Shown piece after piece: positions 16,901 through 24,596 of a stretch of DNA of 64,000 nucleotides. Source of the stretch: Kiritimatiellia bacterium (GTDB taxonomy: Bacteria; Verrucomicrobiota; Kiritimatiellia; RFP12; UBA1067); NCBI GenBank assembly GCA_016296065.1, contig JAEDKA010000010.1, forward strand, positions 1-64,000, given 5' to 3'. Under the pieces are notes generated by a model that saw only the letters and a program-made list of their open reading frames with translations, ran no database searches and had not been told where the DNA came from. Each line of letters begins with the position of its first letter. Positions within the stretch are counted from its first letter, which is position 1. The position numbers and the translations under genes were made by a program.

Positions 16901-17701
16901 ATAGGCGATCCGTCCCTTCCAGTCGTTCACGATCACGTTGTACTGCACGTGGTCTTTCCAGATGACTGGATCCTCGAAGGTGTCTATGTCGATGTTCGGG
17001 TAGATCGACTTGTCGGACTTCTTCGCGAACGGCTGGATTCCATCCGGACTGATCCAGAGGTGTCCGTGGCGGCTGATCGCAAGAACGGAACCGTCGTCGC
17101 GTTCGCAGAAGGAGAAGTTCGAGTCGTCGCCCGTCCACTTGCCGTCCGTGCCGACCATCGGCAGCTGTCCATCGCGCTTCCAGGGGCCATCCAGTGTGGG
17201 CGCGCGAAAGCAACCCCAGATCACGTAGATGCACCAGCTGCCGTCCGCGCAGCGGAACACCTCGGGATTATGTCCCTTGCCAAGAACCTCGATCGGCACG
17301 AACGGGCCTTCCTTCGAATCGGAAACCGCGTGGCAGACATCGGACTGCGCCCAGTAGAAATGGCCGTCTTTGGAATTCTCCGGCCAGCGCGCGACGAAAA
17401 GGTGGTACTTTCCCTTGTCGTCACGCCGGATGTTCCCGCCCCAATACGAGTGTTTCGCGTCCTCGATGCCGTTCTTGACGTCGCGCGGCTTCACGCCGTC
17501 CGCGCCCCAGCAGTCGGACGTGAGCGGCGCGATCGCCTTGGACGGTTCGAAGCGGTCCATGAACCGTCCGCCCCGGACGAGATTCGCCCATTCCGCCGGG
17601 CGCTCCCGCTCGACGACCTGGGCGATGGACTCGCACGCGCCCACAAGCGCGATTGAAACGACTGCCGCGATTCTGACTGCGTTCGTGATTGTATTTCTCA
17701 T
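13955..17701 (-). CDS. GH43-like / GH2 fusion lipoprotein
   Basis: 1248 residues from ATG 17701. This start is chosen because it overlaps the stop of the preceding GH2 (ATGA), with GGAG nine bases upstream; an in-frame ATG at 17722 lies inside that gene. A hydrophobic leader ends in LVGAC, a lipobox, so it is probably membrane-anchored. Residues about 45-350 resemble a five-bladed GH43-type domain (HSYWGGNIRRDD, GHNPEVF, DDSNFSF). From about 450 on it is GH2: jelly roll, Ig, and a barrel with acid/base in WSIGNEIP and nucleophile in LYSESAS. A beta-sandwich ends the protein. Two catalytic modules on one chain suggest sequential removal of an arabinosyl- or xylosyl-type and a beta-galactosyl-type residue; specificity is inference. 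Confidence 0.75.
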   Translation of the reverse strand: MRNTITNAVRIAAVVSIALVGACESIAQVVERERPAEWANLVRGGRFMDRFEPSKAIAPLTSDCWGADGVKPRDVKNGIEDAKHSYWGGNIRRDDKGKYHLFVARWPENSKDGHFYWAQSDVCHAVSDSKEGPFVPIEVLGKGHNPEVFRCADGSWCIYVIWGCFRAPTLDGPWKRDGQLPMVGTDGKWTGDDSNFSFCERDDGSVLAISRHGHLWISPDGIQPFAKKSDKSIYPNIDIDTFEDPVIWKDHVQYNVIVNDWKGRIAYHLVSPDGVSWETRPGEAYTPGIAVVDTDSGPVTNNWFKYERMKVFQDEYGRAVQANFAVIDVAKWEDKASDSHSSKNITIPLNPGRLLELLPRKSAADACRVRIRAEKGFNPIADIDRKSLRFGLPDEVSMGGGVAPKGFSPDGDNLVVEFPAVALSGPFAKLLGREKCGRLLFGEMRVNETSTVSNSGRVVEDFNDGWEFSRDRQNWRAVSVPHDWAIEGPFHPQGDASTAKLPWSGTGWYRKTLNLPMPPEGRRIFLDFDGIMCDGTVYVNDQPCGHRAYGYLGMRVDITPYVFRGENTVLVKADTTKLISRWYPGAGLYRRVRKIETDELYMDQDDIVVATPDASAAKATVEVRGKVTSRRVKDEPARIVVALKAPNGKIVAKRELSLTVPACGKGGFAASFDVKNPELWQMEDDAKLYTVAVGMKGEMAKDVVAVRTGIRSFRFDGDRGFFLNGEHVQLKGANLHSDLGILGMAFNKSAMRRQLRVMKDMGVNAIRTSHNPPAPEMLDLCDEMGLFVWDECFDKWNWTAGRRDEPLEQFVEENLKDHVRRDRNHPCVFVWSIGNEIPTGGGFESRKDEWAHSPAHGTTAERCTRFRNAVRSVDATRAVGIACCHEKGATRGDFVNLDITGWNYRRSYQDVKKTHPDKPVLYSESASAVSEYGFYADRLPTNRIDFAVKEIGIDSYDRNAADWCDIADIEFERLEKDAYVCGEFVWTGIDYLGEPTPYGGWSCPESVRKAGEARSSYFGACDLLALPKDRFYLYRSYWNKKDFTLHFVPDNWTFPERVGKVLPVYVYTSAEEAELFVNGVSQGRRRKDHNASADNGYYAVLPRYRLVWDNVVYQPGEVKVVAYGKDGKKLGEETLRTAGAAKKVLLMPESTTLPEDGKAFVFVKVTLADEKGTQIPRDNRRVSFKVDGPAEIVAVGNSDPRGLDSFKDTSSHPLCHGRAGLFLRRTGKGKVTLCASADGVDAGRAEFD

Positions 17702-19635
17702 TGCCTTAGTCTCCATGTGCATTCATCGGATAGATTTGAAGCGGTTACGCGTATGCGATTTGCGCCGGGCTTAAGGGAAACGCCGCGGAACACGACGGCG
17801 TTGATTTCATCCGGCGTTGCCGTTGCAATCTCCGCGCCGTTGACATCAAGCTTCACCGCGCCGACATTCGAGAACGCGACTACATCGGCAACGGAATTTG
17901 TCGTCGAAGCCATGCGCTTGCCGCAGAGATGGAGCATCGGCTCGGGATTCCAGTTTGCCTTGTAGAAGAAGTAGGCGTCCTTTGGCGTAGTTCGGTCCTG
18001 CGTGACGAGTCCCTTGTCGTTCACGCCCGCACAATCGCCTTCGTGCCGCGAATCGGATGCGCAGTCGAACATCTGCCATGCGAACGAGCCCCACAGCTTC
18101 TCGTGCGCGGCAATGTCGCGGTAGCAGTCCATGTGGACCTTCGTCAGCACCTCTTCGTTGTGGACGAGCGCGTAGGGTCCGTGGTGCACCGCCGGATTCT
18201 CGTGGTGGTAGACGGAACCTCCGCCGCCGTATTCGGAAATTGCCAGCGTCGTGAGGTTGTTGACTTTCGCGAAGTCGTCCACCTGCGCCTTCATGGATCC
18301 CTCGAAATACCAGCCGGGGTATGTGTTGAGGCACACGTACTGAAGCGCGTTCAGCTTGCGCCGCCACCGCATGTTCGACGCGGCGACCACGGGACGCGAC
18401 GGATCCTGCGCCTTGGCCTCGGCGACGAGCTTCGCCACCGGCTCCACCCAGACATCCTCCTCGGGGACCAGGTGTCCGTCGCCCTGCCTCTCGCAGTTAT
18501 TGTAGAGCTCGTTCCACATCCCCCACCAGCAGACGCTCGGATGGTTGCGCCGCTGGGCAATCATCTCGCGAAGCATCGTCAGCGCGTTTTCCGTAAACGC
18601 CGTGTCCGAGCTGATTCGGTCGACAACGGGAATCTCGCTCCAGACCATCAATCCGTGCTTGTCGCACGCGTCAAGGAACGTCCTGCTCTGCGGATAGTGG
18701 CAAAGCCGTGCGCCGTCCGCGCCCATTGCGCGGATAAGCCGCACGTCGCGCTCTTCCTGCGCGGGCGAGACCTCCCAGCCCATGCCCGCGAGGTCCTGGT
18801 GCCGGTTGACGCCGCGCACCTTGCGCTTCACTCCGTTCAGGTAGAAGCCGTCCGCGCGCAGCTCTGCCGTGCGAAAGCCAAAAGTCTCCTCGACCGCGTC
18901 GCTCCACTCGCCCTTCCGCACCGTCACGCGAACCGTGTAGAGCTGCGGAGTTTCAGGCGACCAGAGGATTGGCGACGCAATGCTCTTCGGCGACCAGTCT
19001 ATTGTCGCGTCGTCCGCGCCAGAGACATCCGCCTCGACGCGGACCATCCCATTGGTCTCCGCAAAGACGCGCACGCCTGATGCGCCGTCTATCGTTGGGT
19101 CGATGCACACGGGGTCGGTTTCGACGAGCCAAACCGAACGATAGAGTCCGCCGCACATCGAGAAGTCGCCCGAAGCCGGGGGTATCGCCGGATCGTATTC
19201 GTTGGAGACCTCGATCTCGAGCTTGTTCCCTGCGGACTTGAGCGCATCCGTCACCTCGAAGCAGAAAGCCGTGAACGCGCCCTTGTGCGTTCCGACATCA
19301 ACTCCATTTACGCGCACCGTCGCGACCTGCGACGCACCCTCGCAGCGGAGGAAGTAGCGCCGCCCCGGCATGGCGCCAGGAAGAGCCCTTGAATATACGC
19401 CCTTCCTCCGGGCGTAGCTTGGGGACGAAACGGAAGAATCCCCGCGCGGCGCGTCGAGTCCCTTCGGCCATCCGTCGGACGCGTCGAGCTTGTTCCAGCT
19501 GTTCGGCACGAGGACGGGCAGCCCGTCAAGCGTCCAGTCGTTCCCGTCGAGCGGCGTTACGACTCGGCCGGCATGTGCTTCCCGGACGGCTAACGCGAAT
19601 GCAAGCGCCAATGCGGCTATGTACAGTGTTTTCAT
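17698..19635 (-). CDS. Secreted glycoside hydrolase family 2
   Basis: 645 residues with a signal peptide of about 22 residues. It has a GH2 N-terminal jelly roll (about 35-170), an Ig-like domain, and a TIM barrel with GVNRHQDLAG, acid/base Glu376 in WGMWNELYN and nucleophile Glu468 in LAISEYGG. The short C-terminal domain ends at WRLRQ. It is shorter than LacZ-type enzymes and closer in size to beta-galactosidase/beta-glucuronidase small GH2s. It starts nine bases after the GH51 stop, and its stop overlaps the next start, so the three genes form one tightly coupled operon. Confidence 0.8.
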   Translation of the reverse strand: MKTLYIAALALAFALAVREAHAGRVVTPLDGNDWTLDGLPVLVPNSWNKLDASDGWPKGLDAPRGDSSVSSPSYARRKGVYSRALPGAMPGRRYFLRCEGASQVATVRVNGVDVGTHKGAFTAFCFEVTDALKSAGNKLEIEVSNEYDPAIPPASGDFSMCGGLYRSVWLVETDPVCIDPTIDGASGVRVFAETNGMVRVEADVSGADDATIDWSPKSIASPILWSPETPQLYTVRVTVRKGEWSDAVEETFGFRTAELRADGFYLNGVKRKVRGVNRHQDLAGMGWEVSPAQEERDVRLIRAMGADGARLCHYPQSRTFLDACDKHGLMVWSEIPVVDRISSDTAFTENALTMLREMIAQRRNHPSVCWWGMWNELYNNCERQGDGHLVPEEDVWVEPVAKLVAEAKAQDPSRPVVAASNMRWRRKLNALQYVCLNTYPGWYFEGSMKAQVDDFAKVNNLTTLAISEYGGGGSVYHHENPAVHHGPYALVHNEEVLTKVHMDCYRDIAAHEKLWGSFAWQMFDCASDSRHEGDCAGVNDKGLVTQDRTTPKDAYFFYKANWNPEPMLHLCGKRMASTTNSVADVVAFSNVGAVKLDVNGAEIATATPDEINAVVFRGVSLKPGANRIRVTASNLSDECTWRLRQ

Positions 19636-19644
19636 TGTTGTCGT

Positions 19645-21657
19645 TCAGAATTCGATTACGGTAAGGGAGTAAGGTGGGAGTTCGCGTTCGAAATTCGGAC
19701 CGATGCGCGACTCGCTGCTCTCCGGCTTCGCCTTCCTGTCGTCGTAGGCTCCTTTGAGCTCAAGTATCCGCGCCTTCGTCTCTTTCCTGACGCCGAGGGA
19801 CGAAAGATCCGCCGCGAACGGCATCGCGAACGCCGTGGAGTTCACGAGCTTGACGACTGTGGTCTTCCCCCGTCTGACGACGCTCGACGAGAAGCGGTTG
19901 TAGAAGCGCTGCGAGTCGTCCGGACCGAGCGCGCCCATCCTAGGCGACCCTTCGGCCGTGCGGGCCTTCCTGCCGGCGCTTCCGTCCGGAAGGACTATCT
20001 CCAGCTCGTGCGGCACGTACTTCTCGCCGCCGTAGTTGCCGAACAGCCACTGCACCCAGTAGTCCGTTGTCAGCTCGACTTCGCCGTCGGTGAAGTATAT
20101 GAGGTCCGGACTCCAGCGTATCTCCCCTTTCTTCGCGAAGAGCGGCGCATAGCTCGACATCTCGACGATGTCGCCGTTGCGCTCGAGGTTCGTGAGGTGG
20201 ATCGCCAGAGCGAGCGCGGTCTCCATGTCGTTGACGCGTCCCTCCTTGTGCGCGGCGTATTCGCCTGCGTAGACCTTCGGACCTTTCCTGTCGTAGTCGT
20301 CGTAGAACAACTGGTTGCCGTAGTACCAGCCGGGGCCGACGTAGTAGTGTTCGTCGACGATGTCGACCTTCAGCCGCTTCGCAAGCCGCCAGCCCTCCTC
20401 GTAGTCGCGCCCGCCGCACGACGGACCCGCTGTGCCGACGATCTTGATCTTCGGATACTTCGCGCGTACCGCTTTGTATATTCTCGTGAAGCCGCGCTCG
20501 AAGTAGTCGTTAACGTCCTCCTCGTTGCCGAGTCCGATGTACTTGAGTCCGAACGGCTTGGGATGCCCCATGTCCGCTCGCAGCTTCGCCCATTTCGACT
20601 TCTTCGGATCGCCGTTCGCGAACTCAACGAGATCGAGCGTGTCCGCGACAAGCTGGTCGAGCTCCGCGTCGGTCATCGCTATCTGCGGATTCGGACACGT
20701 CACGCCCGCCGGAAGGATCGGCAGCGCGTCCGCACCGATGTCCTCGCAAAGCTGGAAGTATTCGTAGTAGCCAAGCGCGAAGTCCTGGAATCCGCCCCAG
20801 TTGAAGTTGGGCTTGCCTTTCCGCTCCGAAAGCGGGCCCACCGTCTCCTTCCAGTGGTACATCGACTTGAAGTCGCGGGCGTGCACGATGCATCCCCCCG
20901 GGAAACGCACGAAGCGCGGCTTCAGGGCCGAGAGCGCCTCGCCGATGTCCTTGCGAAATCCGTGTCCCTTGTACGTCCCGACATGGTTCGTGGAGTACAC
21001 CTCGTGAGAGCTGTTGATGTCCTCGAAGAAAATTCCGATGAGGTTGCGGGATATCGGATAGGCGGGCTTCTTCGAGAACTTCAGCCGCAGGCCCGGCTTC
21101 GCCGCGCGAACAGCCTCGCCGTAGCGCTGCTCGTCGTCCTTCGCGCTGTCGAGCGTGAAGTGCCAGGGGCAGCCGGGATGCCACTCGGACTTCCCGAGCT
21201 TCTCGACCTGCGTCTTCGTGAGCCGCCATATACCGCTTCCCTCGCGCGCCTTCTTCATCCGCGCGCGGTCAAGGTCATTGTCCACCCAGTTCTGCCGCCC
21301 CCAGTCCGTAAGGTTGTCCTTCCCCCAGCTGACTGCGTGGCAGTCCTTGCCGCCTTCGGGGCGGTCCTTGTAGTAGACGTGCCACGTTCCGTCGTCGTCA
21401 TGGTACAGGACCGGATCGAGCAGGTTCTTCTCGCCCCAGTTGCCGAGGTTGGAATGGGTGAACACCCTGTCGCGACCGGCGGCGTCACGCCACTCGCCGC
21501 CGTTCGTTCGGATCTTCAGCATCAAACCGCCGCGTCCGTCCGGATGCTGCGCCGCCTTGATCTCGACAATGTCCTCCGCGGCGGATTCGCCGCGTGCGCA
21601 TACCGATGAAACGACGGCTAATGCGGCCGCCACACCAAGTGCAGTCATTTTTTTCAT
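19645..21657 (-). CDS. Alpha-L-arabinofuranosidase (GH51) with GH43-like N-terminal segment
   Basis: 670 residues from ATG 21657, with a signal peptide (to about 22). A further in-frame ATG at 21693 lies upstream of the -10 and is rejected. Residues about 40-150 contain LLDPVLYHDDDGTWHVYY, a GH43/GH32-type propeller fragment. The GH51 barrel follows: GIFFEDINSSHEVY, FVRFPGG, acid/base in IGLGNEED and nucleophile in VYAGEYAAH. It should remove alpha-L-arabinofuranosyl groups from arabinan, arabinoxylan or arabinogalactan. First gene of the GH51-GH2-GH43/GH2-GH2 operon. The TATAAT six bases before ATG suggests a leaderless message. Confidence 0.8.
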   Translation of the reverse strand: MKKMTALGVAAALAVVSSVCARGESAAEDIVEIKAAQHPDGRGGLMLKIRTNGGEWRDAAGRDRVFTHSNLGNWGEKNLLDPVLYHDDDGTWHVYYKDRPEGGKDCHAVSWGKDNLTDWGRQNWVDNDLDRARMKKAREGSGIWRLTKTQVEKLGKSEWHPGCPWHFTLDSAKDDEQRYGEAVRAAKPGLRLKFSKKPAYPISRNLIGIFFEDINSSHEVYSTNHVGTYKGHGFRKDIGEALSALKPRFVRFPGGCIVHARDFKSMYHWKETVGPLSERKGKPNFNWGGFQDFALGYYEYFQLCEDIGADALPILPAGVTCPNPQIAMTDAELDQLVADTLDLVEFANGDPKKSKWAKLRADMGHPKPFGLKYIGLGNEEDVNDYFERGFTRIYKAVRAKYPKIKIVGTAGPSCGGRDYEEGWRLAKRLKVDIVDEHYYVGPGWYYGNQLFYDDYDRKGPKVYAGEYAAHKEGRVNDMETALALAIHLTNLERNGDIVEMSSYAPLFAKKGEIRWSPDLIYFTDGEVELTTDYWVQWLFGNYGGEKYVPHELEIVLPDGSAGRKARTAEGSPRMGALGPDDSQRFYNRFSSSVVRRGKTTVVKLVNSTAFAMPFAADLSSLGVRKETKARILELKGAYDDRKAKPESSESRIGPNFERELPPYSLTVIEF

Positions 21658-21663
21658 GCCGCC

Positions 21664-21669
21664 ATTATA
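21664..21669 (-). promoter_or_regulatory. Extended -10 for the GH51 operon
   Basis: TGGTATAAT with six bases to the ATG at 21657. Transcription would begin at or next to the start codon. Confidence 0.6.
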
Positions 21670-21718
21670 CCATCCGTCCACCACCCGGGACAATCACCCG
21701 ATAGGGCGGGGACGCGCC

Positions 21719-21731
21719 GGGGACAGTCCCC
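21719..21731. repeat. Family A palindrome
   Basis: GGGGACAGTCCCC between the SGNH gene stop and the GH51 promoter. Confidence 0.85.
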
Positions 21732-21794
21732 GGAGTTTTCAAATGTTGCACAAGGCCTGGCCCCGACGGGGCCCTATGATCTCGCCCACATGGA

Positions 21795-21819
21795 GACGCG
21801 GCTTCCAGCCGCGTCACAG
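21795..21819. repeat. Family C palindrome
   Basis: GACGCGGC-TTCCA-GCCGCGTC followed by ACAG; related sequences ending in GCCGCGTCACA are at 31231-31250 and 40292-40315. Confidence 0.65.
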
Positions 21820-21833
21820 GTTTCATACTCCGC

Positions 21834-22967
21834 CTACAGAAGTTCCGACATGCGCTTGGCGAACACGCGGCCCATATGCACCGAGCCGTAGTCGTTCGGA
21901 TGTATGTAGTCGTGCGTCGCCTCTCCGTCCGTGGGCAGCATTCCGTCGCACGGTAGATAGTGCAGCTTTCCATCGAGCGCTCCGGCGGACTTCATCTCCT
22001 CGTACACGCCCTTCAGCGCCGCGTTTGGTCCGAACCTGAAGCCAGACGCCTCCGGCCCCTCGCAGAGGAGGATCGGAACATCCGGACGCAGCGAGTGGAG
22101 CCTTTCGAGAAACGGCTTCGCCCTCTCGCGGATGATCTTCTCGTCGCAGTTCCACACGGTGTCGACCACATAGAGCGCCGCGTCGGACACAGCCATGACA
22201 TCCGCCATCTCTATCTCGAGCCGCGCACTGCCGGAGAAGCCGAGGTTCACGTAAGGGATGTCCAGCGCGCGCGCGGCTAGCGCCGTGAACATGAGCCCCG
22301 GACGCGACGCGCAGCCTCCGTGCACGAGCGAGGTGCCGTAGTGCACCACGGGCTTAGTCCTCCCGTCAGCGTGGCTCGCGGGCGCGAGCTTCGAGCCGGA
22401 CGCCACGCCTATGCGCACCCATTTCAGGTTGGCGCGGATAGGAAGATACACGAGTACCTGGCGGAGACCGCTTCCGGGGAGGTCGGCGCGCGTCTCGTCC
22501 CATGCCGCGGCCTTGCCCGTCGCCTCGTCGATGACGCTGCCGAGGCGCCCGTTCTTGACGAAGCGCCATCCGTCCGCCCCGCGGGCGTAGATGTCGACGC
22601 CGTACATCCCCTGTCGCGGAATGTACGGATCCTGGTGCGACTTCTGCTCGCACTCCCAGCGCACTCCGATCTTGGAGGAGTCGGTCTCGAGGAAGAAGTA
22701 GTGCCCGGTGGAGTTGTGCCCCATCGCGCGGACGCTCTGCGGGACCTTCTCCGCGAGCGCGGCGGGGATGCGTCCAAACGGCGTCTCCGTTTCGGGACAG
22801 ACCTTCGACTCCATCGGCAGCTTCGCCGCGTCTATCCAGACCATTCCGTCCGCAGACGCCATCGCCGTGTCCGCCGCGATGCGGGAATCAAACTTCGACA
22901 CGTCGGCGCGAACGCAGAGCGCCGCCGCCGCCACAATCATCACAATACAAGGCTTCATCATGTTCAT
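21834..22967 (-). CDS. SGNH/GDSL-family carbohydrate esterase
   Basis: 377 residues from ATG 22967 with a signal peptide (ends near VRADV). An N-terminal jelly-roll-like region (about 30-170) is followed by an SGNH domain. The nucleophile is in YGTSLVHGGCASRPG, the Gly in LGFSGSAR, and the Asp-His pair in HDYIHPND near the C-terminus. The layout matches the GxDLY-plus-GDSL_3 esterases, which are usually carbohydrate deacylases. It lies upstream of the GH51 operon and probably removes acyl groups from the same substrate; that link is inference. TATAAT is six bases before ATG, so the message may be leaderless. Confidence 0.75.
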   Translation of the reverse strand: MNMMKPCIVMIVAAAALCVRADVSKFDSRIAADTAMASADGMVWIDAAKLPMESKVCPETETPFGRIPAALAEKVPQSVRAMGHNSTGHYFFLETDSSKIGVRWECEQKSHQDPYIPRQGMYGVDIYARGADGWRFVKNGRLGSVIDEATGKAAAWDETRADLPGSGLRQVLVYLPIRANLKWVRIGVASGSKLAPASHADGRTKPVVHYGTSLVHGGCASRPGLMFTALAARALDIPYVNLGFSGSARLEIEMADVMAVSDAALYVVDTVWNCDEKIIRERAKPFLERLHSLRPDVPILLCEGPEASGFRFGPNAALKGVYEEMKSAGALDGKLHYLPCDGMLPTDGEATHDYIHPNDYGSVHMGRVFAKRMSELL

Positions 22968-22973
22968 GCCGTT

Positions 22974-22979
22974 ATTATA
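22974..22979 (-). promoter_or_regulatory. -10 box for the SGNH esterase
   Basis: TATAAT with six bases to the ATG at 22967; lacks the TGG extension seen elsewhere. Confidence 0.5.
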
Positions 22980-23034
22980 TCCCATCGTCCGCGCCCGAGT
23001 CAATCACACCTGCAGCACCACGGAGTGTGACTGC

Positions 23035-23063
23035 AAAAAAACAGGCCCTCAAATGAGGGCCTG
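23035..23063 (-). terminator. Rho-independent terminator of the FAD oxidoreductase gene
   Basis: Perfect stem CAGGCCCTC / GAGGGCCTG with an ATTT loop, followed on the minus strand by seven T. It lies 27 bp past the stop codon. Confidence 0.9.
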
Positions 23064-23089
23064 AGGGGAAGATGATTTTCTGCCGCGGA

Positions 23090-24499
23090 CTACACCTCGC
23101 AGTAGACGCCCTGAAGACGGAGTGTCCTGGCCAAGTCCGCGTATGGGAGAGCGCGCGGCGCGATGCCCTTCTGAGCGGACAGCGCGGCCGCGACGCCCGC
23201 AGCCTGGCCCGTCATCATGCAAGGGGCTATGAGGCGGAAGGTGTCGATCGTGTCGCCCTTGCCAAGGCAGCGCCCCGCGCAGAGAAGGTTGTCGACTTTC
23301 TTCGGAAGCAGCTGGCGGAACGGAACGGGAAATGCCGCGTGCGGTCCGTCATGCCCGCACCAGCCGATGCAGTCGCCGAACTTAAGCCCCTCCGCGATCT
23401 CCTTGCGCCCGATTACGAGCTCCGCTTCGATGAGCCGCGTGCCGCGAATGCCTATCTGCGATGCCGAGTTGGAGGTGTAGACGCGCTCCCACCCAGGCGT
23501 CGCGCGCATGTCCCGCACCCTTTCCCAGTTCTCCTTTCGCTGGGCGATCTCGATGCGAGTGAGGTCGCGTACGGATATTCCGTTCGCCGTCGACATCGTG
23601 CCGCCGCTCCAGCACGAGTCGGGATTCCCCTCGTTGCCGCGCTCCACCCACTGCGCCGTCGAACCCTCCGGCCTGCGGATCGTGTCCATGTTCGCCCAGC
23701 GGAAAACAGCTGATACACCCGAGGTGATCTGACTGTAGTCGCCTCCCGCCTTGAAGAGCATGTCTGCGTCGCCCGTGCAGTCAACGACCTGCTTTGCGAG
23801 AATCGCCTTGCGGCCCTCCTTCGACTCGAAGACGACTCCGAGCACCCTGTCGCCGTCCTGTATGACATCCACTCCCCAGCAGTGGAAGAACATCTCGATG
23901 TTCTTCTGCTCGGACACCATCTCGTCCATGAGATATTTCGCGGCCTCGGGATCGACCGTCGGCAGCCAATGCCTTGCCGGACAGGTGTTCTCGGGCTGGC
24001 TGGAGAAGTCTTTGCCGAACTTCCCGACCCGCTCCATGAACTCGCCGCACACGCCGCGCGTCACAAGGTCCCACTTCCCGTCGATGTTCCGCGAAGTCGC
24101 CAGCATGATGAGCACCATGCCATTCGTGAAGAGTCCGCCGAGCGAACCATAGCGCTCCACAAGCGCGACCCTCGATCCGGCGCGCGCGGCCGAAACCGCG
24201 GCGGCGAAGCCGGCAGGGCCTCCGCCCACGACGACGACGTCCGTCTCGTGGAACACCGGAAGCTCCTTCGCGGGCTCGTAGACCTTTCCGTCCTTGATAA
24301 AGCAGCTCGGACCGTCCGTCTGAGTGTGCTCGAGCGGGAAGACGTGCTTGCCGAACCAGACGTTCATGGGATCGCCGCAGCTGCCCTCGGGCAAAGCGCT
24401 GGAGTCCGGCACGTACTCGTCACCGAACGCGGCTCCGGTCGCTAGGGCGGCACCGCCCAGACCGAGCCTCTTGAGAAATTCTCGCTTTGTTATCTGCAT
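23090..24499 (-). CDS. FAD-dependent oxidoreductase, Tat-type exported
   Basis: 469 residues. The N-terminus TKREFLKRLGLGGAALATG is a KR-variant twin-arginine signal. The Rossmann fold begins at VVVGGGPAGFAAAVSAARAG with the acidic residue in ALVERYGS. LGGLFTNGMV and VDCTGDADML fit the FAD_oxidored family, whose members are common in Bacteroidetes and Verrucomicrobia polysaccharide loci. The substrate is unknown. ATG 24499 has AGGAG upstream. The leader is about 60 nt and holds a GAGCCGC/GCGGCTC inverted repeat (24518-24553). A strong terminator follows, so the gene is probably monocistronic. Confidence 0.75.
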   Translation of the reverse strand: MQITKREFLKRLGLGGAALATGAAFGDEYVPDSSALPEGSCGDPMNVWFGKHVFPLEHTQTDGPSCFIKDGKVYEPAKELPVFHETDVVVVGGGPAGFAAAVSAARAGSRVALVERYGSLGGLFTNGMVLIMLATSRNIDGKWDLVTRGVCGEFMERVGKFGKDFSSQPENTCPARHWLPTVDPEAAKYLMDEMVSEQKNIEMFFHCWGVDVIQDGDRVLGVVFESKEGRKAILAKQVVDCTGDADMLFKAGGDYSQITSGVSAVFRWANMDTIRRPEGSTAQWVERGNEGNPDSCWSGGTMSTANGISVRDLTRIEIAQRKENWERVRDMRATPGWERVYTSNSASQIGIRGTRLIEAELVIGRKEIAEGLKFGDCIGWCGHDGPHAAFPVPFRQLLPKKVDNLLCAGRCLGKGDTIDTFRLIAPCMMTGQAAGVAAALSAQKGIAPRALPYADLARTLRLQGVYCEV

Positions 24500-24517
24500 T
24501 GATCAACTCCTGGTTTC

Positions 24518-24553
24518 GAGCCGCCGGATTCCACATCGGAGGACCTGCGGCTC
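24518..24553 (-). promoter_or_regulatory. Leader hairpin before the FAD oxidoreductase
   Basis: GAGCCGC (24518-24524) and GCGGCTC (24547-24553) can pair in the 5' UTR. It is not a riboswitch class I recognise. Confidence 0.3.
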
Positions 24554-24566
24554 CCTACACCGCGAT

Positions 24567-24572
24567 ATTTTA
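24567..24572 (-). promoter_or_regulatory. Possible -10 for the FAD oxidoreductase
   Basis: TAAAAT preceded by ATGA, in an AT-rich patch about 67 bp before the ATG. Confidence 0.35.
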
Positions 24573-24596
24573 TCATATGTCCCACGCGAGAGTCAA

